From assembly GCA_021826255.1 (NCBI GenBank), contig JAKBAZ010000003.1, positions 1 to 34,288 on the forward strand: 34,288 bases of DNA, read 5' to 3'. Each line of letters opens with the position of its first letter. Position 1 is the stretch's first letter. A program made the position numbers and the translations under genes. Below, piece after piece: positions 7,286-13,747 of this stretch. Under the pieces are notes generated by a model. It was not told the DNA's origin, made no database searches, and saw only the letters and a program-made list of their open reading frames with translations. Origin of the DNA: Actinomycetes bacterium. Its GTDB lineage: Bacteria > Actinomycetota > Acidimicrobiia > Acidimicrobiales > RAAP-2.

Positions 7286-8338
7286 CTAGACGACCGACGG
7301 CGCAGGAATCTCACCGGATCCGCGGATCACCAACTCGCTCGGGACGACGACTTCGCGAACCGGAGAGGTGTCACCGTCGAGGCGGCAGAACAGCAAGGTG
7401 GCCGCTTCTCTAGCAATTCTTTCGGGATTCTGAGCGACGACCGTGACTGCCGGTTCGAGGAGATCGGCCATAATGAGGTCGTCGAAACCCACGACGGCGA
7501 CTCGCTGTTGCAAGTGTCGAGAACGAATTGCCCGAAGCGCTCCCATAAGTACGAGGTTTTGTCCGGCGAATAAGGCGGTGGGCGGATTGGCGGAATCGAG
7601 TAGCCGACCGACCACGTGTTCGGCCGCCGGAGCCGTTCGCAAATCGAGGTGCACCAGGGTGGGATCAACGCTCAGTCCCGCTTCACTCATCGCGTCGCGA
7701 AATCCGGCGAATCTCTCCTGAGAGGTGTAGATCGTAGTGAGATCACCCAGAAAGGCGATTCGACGGTGCCCGTATCGAAGAAGGTGCCGAGTCGCTCTCG
7801 TCACGCCGTCGCGCGAATCACTCAGCACGCAGTCTGCTTCGAGATTGACTGGTGGGCGGTCGACGAAGACAAAGGGGGTTCCGGCACGCTGCTCGCGAGC
7901 GAGGTAGCTGTGGTCTCGTGACGCGGGAGCCATGATGAAGCCGTCGACACGATGGCGTGACATCGCGGCCGTCAGAGTCAGTTCTCGCTCGGGGTCCTCC
8001 TCGAAACTTCCACCGACCACCACGACACTTCGCCTGATAGCCACTTCTTCCACCGAACGATAGATCGTGGCTGAAAAGGGATTGGAGAGATCCTCGAGCA
8101 AGACCGCAATAGTGGACGACCGTCCGTCCAGTCTCCGTAGGGCGCTGGCTGAGATATTGGGTTGGTAGTGCAGTTGGGCCGCCGCCAGTCGAACTCGGCT
8201 GGCCAACTCCTCGTTCACGGTGGACTCGTTATTGACAACGCGCGATACGGTCTTCAAGCTGACCCCGGCCAACGCGGCCACGTCTTTCATCGTGGCCCGA
8301 GGGCCCGACGCGCGACCCGCATTCAACTCTTTTGCCAC
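7286..8338 (-). CDS. LacI-family transcriptional regulator
   Basis: A 350-residue repressor-type protein. Residues 16-37 form the LacI helix-turn-helix (TMKDVAALAGVSLKTVSRVVNN), followed by the hinge region (PNISASALRRL) and a periplasmic-binding-like effector domain from about residue 75, with the typical HRVDGFIMAPAS, RYGHRRIAFLGD and VVGFDDL segments. It starts at GTG behind a GGGGGAG ribosome site, after a 15-residue N-terminal extension. It lies between the second importer and the divergent PfkB-type kinase. Palindromes of the same sequence sit in its own promoter and in the importer promoter, so it probably represses both and itself until a sugar binds. The effector is unknown. Confidence 0.9.
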   Translation of the reverse strand: MAKELNAGRASGPRATMKDVAALAGVSLKTVSRVVNNESTVNEELASRVRLAAAQLHYQPNISASALRRLDGRSSTIAVLLEDLSNPFSATIYRSVEEVAIRRSVVVVGGSFEEDPERELTLTAAMSRHRVDGFIMAPASRDHSYLAREQRAGTPFVFVDRPPVNLEADCVLSDSRDGVTRATRHLLRYGHRRIAFLGDLTTIYTSQERFAGFRDAMSEAGLSVDPTLVHLDLRTAPAAEHVVGRLLDSANPPTALFAGQNLVLMGALRAIRSRHLQQRVAVVGFDDLIMADLLEPAVTVVAQNPERIAREAATLLFCRLDGDTSPVREVVVPSELVIRGSGEIPAPSVV

Positions 8339-8359
8339 CTACTACTCCCCCAGCCTGGT

Positions 8360-8373
8360 GGTCGACGTCGACC
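8360..8373. promoter_or_regulatory. 14-bp perfect palindrome in the lacI leader
   Basis: GGTCGACGTCGACC lies between lacI and the kinase, 20 bp from the core operator at 8394-8405. It shares the central ACGT with that operator but not the outer half-site. It could be an auxiliary operator, a second regulator's site, or a hairpin in the lacI mRNA leader. Confidence 0.4.
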
Positions 8374-8382
8374 GGCAATCGG

Positions 8383-8411
8383 ATGTTAGGTGAGATAACG
8401 TTGTCTTTCAA
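8383..8411 (-). promoter_or_regulatory. Promoter of the lacI-family gene with operator in the spacer
   Basis: On the minus strand TTGAAA (8406-8411), exactly 17 bp and TAACAT (8383-8388) precede the lacI GTG by about 45 bp. The spacer contains the palindrome at 8394-8405, so a bound repressor would block RNA polymerase directly. This supports autoregulation. Confidence 0.7.
8394..8405. promoter_or_regulatory. LacI-type operator in the divergent lacI/kinase region
   Basis: GATAACGTTGTC matches the importer-promoter palindrome (7231-7242) in 11 of 12 bases, with one half-site base changed. It ends 22 bp upstream of the kinase GTG and could act on both divergent genes. Confidence 0.7.
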
Positions 8412-8427
8412 GAACTGAGGGGGGACT

Positions 8428-9387
8428 GTGGCTCAGCGCGTGGCCGTCATCGGTGAGAATCTCGTGGATCTTTTCGTCAATTCCGAGGGCGTCATCACGG
8501 GGGTGGTTGGCGGTGGGCCGCTCAATGTCGCTCGAACCGTGGCCCGGCTAGGGGGTAACGCGGACTTCGTCTCTGGGATATCGGACGACATCTTTGGCCG
8601 ACGAATTCGAGAGGTCGCCACCGCCGACGGAGTACACCTCGCGCGCCCGGTCGCTTCGCCCCGACCCACCACTATGGCTCTCGTGGAACTGAGCGCTGGG
8701 GACGCGCGCTACCACTTTCATCTGCGAGACACCGCGGCGTTTGACGTGGACGACGTCAGCGATCTCGTCGACGTGGGCGCCCTCTACGTCGGCACTCTGG
8801 GTCTCGTCGTTGCCCCCATGGCCGACTCGTGCCTACTCGCCGTGAGGAACGCCGACGAGCGAACACTGGTGGTGCTCGATCCCAACTGTCGCCCCCAAGC
8901 CACACCTCACCGTGAGGAGTACGTCACACGAATCATCGCTCTGTGTGCGCGCACGGACGTGCTCAAGGTATCGGTAGATGACCTCGACTTTCTTTTTCCC
9001 GGACTCGATCCCCAATCGGGGGGCGAGAAGTTGAGAGAGGCGGGGGCCAGACTCGTCGTCGTGACCGACGGCGGAGAACCCATCCGGGCGCTCGTGGGTG
9101 AACGCTGGATCGAAGTTCCGGTGGCACCCGTCGCGGTGGTTGACACCGTAGGAGCCGGTGACTCGCTCGTGGGGGCGTTCATCGTGTGGTGGCTCGGACA
9201 CGACCTCAGCCGGTCCAGCCTGGTGGACGAGTCGTTCGTGGATCCCGCGCTTCGAGCCGCGGTCGACGTCTCTCGACGGACCTGCATGGTTCACGGGGCC
9301 GAGCCACCCCACCTCGATGAGGTCCTCTCCGAGGACACCTGGAGTTGGGCTAGGACGGACTCATCCACCACTCCATCAACTCCATGA
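8428..9387 (+). CDS. PfkB-family carbohydrate kinase
   Basis: A 319-residue ribokinase-fold sugar kinase. The N-terminal signature GGGPLNVARTVARLGG lies at residues 28-43. The C-terminal signature DTVGAGDSLVGAF lies at residues 239-251 and includes the catalytic base Asp245 and the anion hole. DPNCRP at 151-156 matches the DPN-R-P segment of fructokinase-like members. It phosphorylates a cytoplasmic monosaccharide with ATP; fructokinase or a related activity is possible. The GTG start has a GAGGGGGGA ribosome site. It is divergent from lacI across an 89-bp region with an operator and overlaps the convergent oxidoreductase gene by 38 bp. It probably acts on the sugar brought in by the RbsB-like importer. 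Confidence 0.88.
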   Translation: MAQRVAVIGENLVDLFVNSEGVITGVVGGGPLNVARTVARLGGNADFVSGISDDIFGRRIREVATADGVHLARPVASPRPTTMALVELSAGDARYHFHLRDTAAFDVDDVSDLVDVGALYVGTLGLVVAPMADSCLLAVRNADERTLVVLDPNCRPQATPHREEYVTRIIALCARTDVLKVSVDDLDFLFPGLDPQSGGEKLREAGARLVVVTDGGEPIRALVGERWIEVPVAPVAVVDTVGAGDSLVGAFIVWWLGHDLSRSSLVDESFVDPALRAAVDVSRRTCMVHGAEPPHLDEVLSEDTWSWARTDSSTTPSTP

Positions 9388-10309
9388 TGGCGACGGTCTC
9401 GTCGTGCGGCATGACGGGACTTTCGAGAAGCCCGGCCCTGAGGCACCGAGCGACTTCTTGAGCCTGGTAGTGAAGCCCACGTCCCGTAACGGGAAAGTCG
9501 AATCGTGTCTCTTCGCCCGTTCGGTCGATCAAGGTGAAGCCCCGGGAGGCATAGAAATCCCCGTCAATCTCGACTCGAGCCTCCGTGCCCGACACGCACG
9601 CTCGAGTGGCACTTCGAGCGCTCGAGGTGCAGGTAATCAGAGCGTGGGCCCCACCGGGATATCCGAGTACCGCTGAGGCTTGTCCATCGACTCCGGTAAA
9701 GGCGGGGTCGGTGAGGGCGACGCGTCGATGGGGCAGTCCGAGGATCATCACCGCGAAGGACAAGGGGTAGACCCCGAGGTCGAGAATCGCCGACCCTCCA
9801 AGTTCGGGGGCGTAGAGCCGAGACGAGGGATCTTCGGCGAACCACTTGCCGTGATCAGCCTCGACAGTGCGAATCTCACCGAGGCGACCCTCGGCGATGA
9901 GTTGGCGAAGACGCACAATGTGGGGTAAGAAACGCGACCACATCGCCTCCATGACGAAGAGATTCCGGACCCGCGCCTCATCCACCACCTCACGTGCTTC
10001 GGCGCCAGTCATAGTGAACGCCTTTTCGACGAGCACCGGCTTGCCGGCCCGCAGGGCGAGGAGCGCGTTGTCTCGGTGAAAAGGGTGGGGAGTTCCCACG
10101 TAGACGACGTCCACCTCGGGATCGTCCACCAACTCCTCGTAGGACCCGTAGGACCTCGCCACCCCCATCTCTTCGGCGAACGCTCGGGCCGAGTCGGCAT
10201 TGCGTGAACCCACGGCGTGAACCCGCTGATCCTCCACGAACGTCAAGTCCGAGGTAAAGGTATGGGAGATCTTCCCCGTTCCAAGAACACCCCAGCGCAA
10301 CTCCGACAT
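9350..10309 (-). CDS. Gfo/Idh/MocA-family NAD(P)-dependent oxidoreductase, dihydrodiol/xylose dehydrogenase-like
   Basis: A 319-residue oxidoreductase with an N-terminal Rossmann motif (RWGVLGTGKI). The dinucleotide-domain end has YVGTPHPFHRDNALLALRAGKPVLVEKAFT, where the Lys of the EK motif is the family's catalytic residue. The EAMWSRFLPHI segment and GGSAILDLGVYPL are typical of the dimeric dihydrodiol dehydrogenase branch, which includes NADP-dependent D-xylose 1-dehydrogenases. I place the start at the internal ATG because an AAGGGAG ribosome site lies just upstream; a GTG/ATG 24 bp further up lacks one. A role in oxidising an imported sugar fits the neighbourhood but is inferred. Confidence 0.82.
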   Translation of the reverse strand: MSELRWGVLGTGKISHTFTSDLTFVEDQRVHAVGSRNADSARAFAEEMGVARSYGSYEELVDDPEVDVVYVGTPHPFHRDNALLALRAGKPVLVEKAFTMTGAEAREVVDEARVRNLFVMEAMWSRFLPHIVRLRQLIAEGRLGEIRTVEADHGKWFAEDPSSRLYAPELGGSAILDLGVYPLSFAVMILGLPHRRVALTDPAFTGVDGQASAVLGYPGGAHALITCTSSARSATRACVSGTEARVEIDGDFYASRGFTLIDRTGEETRFDFPVTGRGLHYQAQEVARCLRAGLLESPVMPHDETVAIMELMEWWMSPS

Positions 10310-10353
10310 GCTGACTCCCTTCAGTCGACCCACCTTAGAAGGCGCTCGACCCC

Positions 10354-10359
10354 TAAAGT
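10354..10359 (+). promoter_or_regulatory. -10 element of a probably leaderless gene
   Basis: TAAAGT lies so that the expected transcription start coincides with the GTG at 10366. No ribosome site and no clear -35 hexamer are visible. The same hexamer serves as -10 in the RbsB-like operon promoter. Confidence 0.4.
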
Positions 10360-10365
10360 TTCCCC

Positions 10366-12315
10366 GTGCCCCTGCTCCGCGATGTTCAGCACCTCTCTGC
10401 GTACCTCGACGCTCATCGCGATAATCCGGTCGACTGGTGGGCGTGGGGTGAGGACGCGTTTGACGAAGCTCGTCGACGAGACGTTCCGCTTCTCATTTCC
10501 GTGGGCTACGCCGCGTGCCACTGGTGCCACGTGATGGCTCACGAGTCCTTCGAGAGTCCCACTCTTGCGGCCCTGCTCAACGAGAGTGTGGTAGCCATCA
10601 AAGTCGATCGAGAAGAGCGCCCCGATATCGATGCGCTCTATATGGCGGCCACGCAACTGTTATCGGGCCACGGGGGATGGCCCATGACGGTCTTCGTCCG
10701 ACCTGACGGACGACCCTTCGTTGCCGGCACCTACTATCCACCCTCCGATCGAGGCGGACTCGTGGGGTTTCCCACCCTGGTTCGCGCTGTCGCCGACGCG
10801 TGGAGAGACCGCCGAGACGTGGTGAACGACCAGGTGGAGAGACTCGACGAGGCTCTTCGGCGCGAAGTACGCGTCGTCGACCACCTCAGCCCCCACACCG
10901 ACGTCGGCAGTGACCTCGAGGCGGCGGAGGCTCGACTCGTAGACGAACTCGTCACCATGACCGATACTCACGGTGGTCACGGTGCTCCCCGTTTCCCGCG
11001 CCCCTCATTCGCGGAGGCTCTGTGGAGAGGACGCCACTCTGACGCGCGGGCGGCCGCAACCCGAATGCTGAGGTCCCTTTCTCGGGGCGGGCTCTTCGAC
11101 CATCTCGACGGTGGTTTCGCTCGTTACAGCGTCGACGAGTATTGGAACGTTCCTCACTTCGAGAAGATGCTGAGCGACCAAGCGTTGCTCGCTCGCACCT
11201 TCTGGCGCATCGGTAGCGACCCCGGCGCCGACCCGGAGTGGCGGATCGTGGCGGAACGAACCGCTGACTTCGTGGAGCGGAGACTTCGCCGGGGGGATCT
11301 CTACTGCTCCTCCCTCGACGCCGACGCCGACGGGCGAGAAGGAAGTCACGTGACCTGGACCCTCGACGAAGTCGACTCCGCCCTCGGCGACTTCCCGAGC
11401 ACCCTTCGCAACCGAGTACTCGAGCGGTACTGCATCCGGGCCGAGGGCGATCTCGAGGGACGCTGTGTCCCTCGCCTCGCCGCGAGTGAACCTTTTGAGG
11501 AGCCGAGAGAACTCGTCAACGCTCTCGAGCGACTGCGCGCGGTAAGAGAACAACGCCCGGCGCCCGCTCGGGACAACAAGATTGTCCTGGAATGGAACGC
11601 GATGTGGGCTAGTGCCCTCTTCGCCTCCCGCGATGCCTCGCTTGAACAACGCGCCCGCGACGTGCTCGTCGCCCTCGACACGACCTGCTCGGACGGTGAG
11701 ACGTGGTGGCGGACTGACTCGCGACAGCACCATGCGACGGCGTCCGACCTCGCGTGGTACCTCGACGCCCTGCTCGACGCCTTCGAGTCCGATGGGTCTC
11801 CCGAGTGGCTCGAACGAAGCAGACACGTGGCCACCGTCCTTCGGCGCGACTTCGTCGAGTCGGGCACGTTGCGCGTGAGCGCTCCCGACGCCGGCCTGTA
11901 CCTCGCCCCCCAGGAGGTCTTCGACGGGGCCACTCCCTCCGCTCACGCCATCGGCCTACGCGCTTTCGCCCGCCTCGGCCTGGTGGACGACCCGGCCTTC
12001 ACCGAGCTCGCGCGAGATCTCGCGCAATCGGTGACCCCTCTCGTGACAACTCATCCGCGCGCGGTCGTCGACTCCGTCGAGGCGTCGCGCTGGGTGGACG
12101 ATGCCGTCGAGGTGGTGATTCCGGGTGAACGGGGGGAACTCGCCCGTCACGTACGATCGATGCCGATGTTGCGCGCGATTCTCGTCACCGGTCAGGGATC
12201 GTCATCTCTTCTCGATGACAAGGCGCCCGGTTGGGCCTACGTCTGCCGTCGAGGGGTATGTCGACACCCCGTGAGCGACGTCGGCGCACTGACGAGCGCT
12301 CTCGAGGAGGCGTAG
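10366..12315 (+). CDS. DUF255 thioredoxin-like domain protein (YyaL/SPATA20 family)
   Basis: A 649-residue cytosolic protein of the family with an N-terminal thioredoxin-like fold and a C-terminal alpha/alpha-barrel like that of glycosidases and epimerases. Residues 20-60 show the family start (NPVDWWAWGEDAF) and the CHWCHVM motif with Cys51 and Cys54, a redox-type CxxC. The GHGGWPMTVF segment near residue 100 and the HFEKMLSDQA segment are also characteristic. The biochemical function of the family is not established. The GTG start lacks a ribosome site and is probably leaderless. It is divergent from the oxidoreductase gene, and its TAG overlaps the GTG of the next gene by 1 nt. Confidence 0.88.
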   Translation: MPLLRDVQHLSAYLDAHRDNPVDWWAWGEDAFDEARRRDVPLLISVGYAACHWCHVMAHESFESPTLAALLNESVVAIKVDREERPDIDALYMAATQLLSGHGGWPMTVFVRPDGRPFVAGTYYPPSDRGGLVGFPTLVRAVADAWRDRRDVVNDQVERLDEALRREVRVVDHLSPHTDVGSDLEAAEARLVDELVTMTDTHGGHGAPRFPRPSFAEALWRGRHSDARAAATRMLRSLSRGGLFDHLDGGFARYSVDEYWNVPHFEKMLSDQALLARTFWRIGSDPGADPEWRIVAERTADFVERRLRRGDLYCSSLDADADGREGSHVTWTLDEVDSALGDFPSTLRNRVLERYCIRAEGDLEGRCVPRLAASEPFEEPRELVNALERLRAVREQRPAPARDNKIVLEWNAMWASALFASRDASLEQRARDVLVALDTTCSDGETWWRTDSRQHHATASDLAWYLDALLDAFESDGSPEWLERSRHVATVLRRDFVESGTLRVSAPDAGLYLAPQEVFDGATPSAHAIGLRAFARLGLVDDPAFTELARDLAQSVTPLVTTHPRAVVDSVEASRWVDDAVEVVIPGERGELARHVRSMPMLRAILVTGQGSSSLLDDKAPGWAYVCRRGVCRHPVSDVGALTSALEEA

Positions 12316-13031
12316 TGGCCTGGCGTCGAGATCCGGCCGCTCGCGAGATTAAACGGCTGGTGGAGAGAATCCCCACGACGAGAGCCGTCGACCTCACCCC
12401 CGGTTCGACCGTCCTCGGACTCGTTCTCGGGTCGACCAACGAGTCGACCACGGTGATCGACCTCTACTCCCACGCCCTCGTGCGATGGCGTGTTCCGTGG
12501 CCCGAGGACACCGAGACCGACCTGGCCGCCTTTGACGTCGTGGAGGGAGTTCTCGCCGAGGACGTCGAACGCCACGATCTAGCCCAGCCCGAGGCCGTCA
12601 CGCTCGCCGAACTTCCCCGACGCCTCGGTACCTATCGGGGTCGGAGGGTTCGGCGCTGGCTGGAGGCCCTCGTCACCCCCTCGGACGGACCTCTCTTTGG
12701 ATTTCGCGGTCCGTCCGCTCCGTACTGGGAGTTTCGGGGTGAACGGCCGTCGGTCGCGCTGATCGCGGCCGATCGCGGACCCCAGCTCATGCGTCGATTC
12801 GAGGACGGCTCGACGTGGGTTCGTTTCGGATGGGCCGGCGACGACATTTGGCTTCTCTGCGAGGACGCCCACGCGGTGCGCACGATCGAGGCGACGAGAC
12901 GTGCCACCCTCACGGGAAGGGACCTCGCGACGTCGCTCGGATTCCGCCCCAACTACGTGCTCACGACGTTGTCAGCGCCCATCGACGGGCACTGCTACAA
13001 GAGCTGCACGGGTCTACTACCGCGCTCCTAG
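12315..13031 (+). CDS. Uncharacterised protein translationally coupled to the DUF255 gene
   Basis: A 238-residue soluble protein that I do not recognise. The start is the GTG sharing its first base with the upstream TAG (TAGTG), with a GAGGAGG ribosome site 5-9 bp before it; this beats an upstream in-frame ATG buried in the DUF255 gene. It is rich in Arg and Trp, with strand-like segments around residues 30-60 and 125-180, and ends in a CYKSC cysteine pair plus a short basic tail. No signal peptide or membrane segment is visible. Coupling suggests a function linked to the DUF255 protein. Confidence 0.75.
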   Translation: MAWRRDPAAREIKRLVERIPTTRAVDLTPGSTVLGLVLGSTNESTTVIDLYSHALVRWRVPWPEDTETDLAAFDVVEGVLAEDVERHDLAQPEAVTLAELPRRLGTYRGRRVRRWLEALVTPSDGPLFGFRGPSAPYWEFRGERPSVALIAADRGPQLMRRFEDGSTWVRFGWAGDDIWLLCEDAHAVRTIEATRRATLTGRDLATSLGFRPNYVLTTLSAPIDGHCYKSCTGLLPRS

Positions 13032-13045
13032 TTCTGAGGAATTAG
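13028..13045. terminator. Possible bidirectional hairpin between convergent genes
   Basis: CTAGTTC and GAATTAG can pair (one G-T wobble) around a TGAG loop. It overlaps the 10-bp gap and both gene ends. No T-run follows on either strand, so the terminator call is weak. Confidence 0.3.
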
Positions 13046-13713
13046 CGGGGCAACTTACCCGAGGCCAGCGCCTCGGCCATGGCCCACCCGAAGACCACGA
13101 GGCGCTGTCCCGCGTCGGGGTCTAAGCCCTCGAACAGTTGAGCGTGCTCGGTGTCGGACGGAGCCTTCGCGGACACGAAGTCCAAGCCGCCCACCGGCTG
13201 GCTATCCACGCTCATAACGAAGGTCTTATCGTCAATCGCCTTCTCTGAGCCAAAACGCTTTGCCAATCGACGGCCCCAGGCCCGATCCTCTCCGGTGGGC
13301 TTGTAGCCCACGCGCGGCACGACGTCCTCCAGCCCCTGATAGGCCCGAAGTCCGTCCGGGCTCAAGAGGCGCGATCCGAGCAGCACGTCTTCATCGGGAA
13401 AGGCGAGCAGGGCGCGACGATACTGGTCGTGGAGTAGAGCCTTAAGAGTCGCGTCGGACTTCGCGTTTCGCTCCACGCAGAGCAACCCGATCAGGAGAGA
13501 CGGAGTGCCCCCAATGCGCTCGAGAGTGCAAAAGGCGTAACCCCTCAACTTCTCACCCTCACGGACCTGAGTCACGAGGACCCACTCCTCTCGCTGTTTC
13601 GAGAGAAATCCGATGTCAAAATACGGCGGACGCTCCACACACAAATCGGCCATCGCGGCAAGTTCCGCGTCACTGAGCGCCGTGCTGTCCTTGGTCGTCA
13701 CGCTGAGAGCCAT
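13042..13713 (-). CDS. Uncharacterised protein, possibly GNAT-like, downstream of dnaE
   Basis: A 223-residue soluble protein without signal or membrane segments. The stretch from about residue 45 to 110 (WVLVTQVREGEKLRGYAF, then TPSLLIGLLCVER, then a helix and PDEDVLLGSRL) has the strand-strand-helix rhythm of an acetyltransferase-like fold, but I see no clear acetyl-CoA loop. The call therefore stays uncharacterised. It lies 34 bp after the dnaE stop on the same strand, so it is likely co-transcribed with bpa and dnaE. It converges on the preceding plus-strand gene. Confidence 0.75.
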   Translation of the reverse strand: MALSVTTKDSTALSDAELAAMADLCVERPPYFDIGFLSKQREEWVLVTQVREGEKLRGYAFCTLERIGGTPSLLIGLLCVERNAKSDATLKALLHDQYRRALLAFPDEDVLLGSRLLSPDGLRAYQGLEDVVPRVGYKPTGEDRAWGRRLAKRFGSEKAIDDKTFVMSVDSQPVGGLDFVSAKAPSDTEHAQLFEGLDPDAGQRLVVFGWAMAEALASGKLPR

Positions 13714-13747
13714 TCCCCCATTCTACGAGAACTGCGAGAAGGGTCTC

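Noticed and set aside
8371-8402. Plus-strand promoter for the kinase gene
   Set aside because: GATAAC-like -10 candidates exist, but no -35 lies at the correct distance, so I could not support a specific promoter.
583-10309. Sugar island as recently acquired mobile DNA
   Set aside because: I saw no integrase, transposase, tRNA or flanking repeats, and base and codon use look like the rest of the window.
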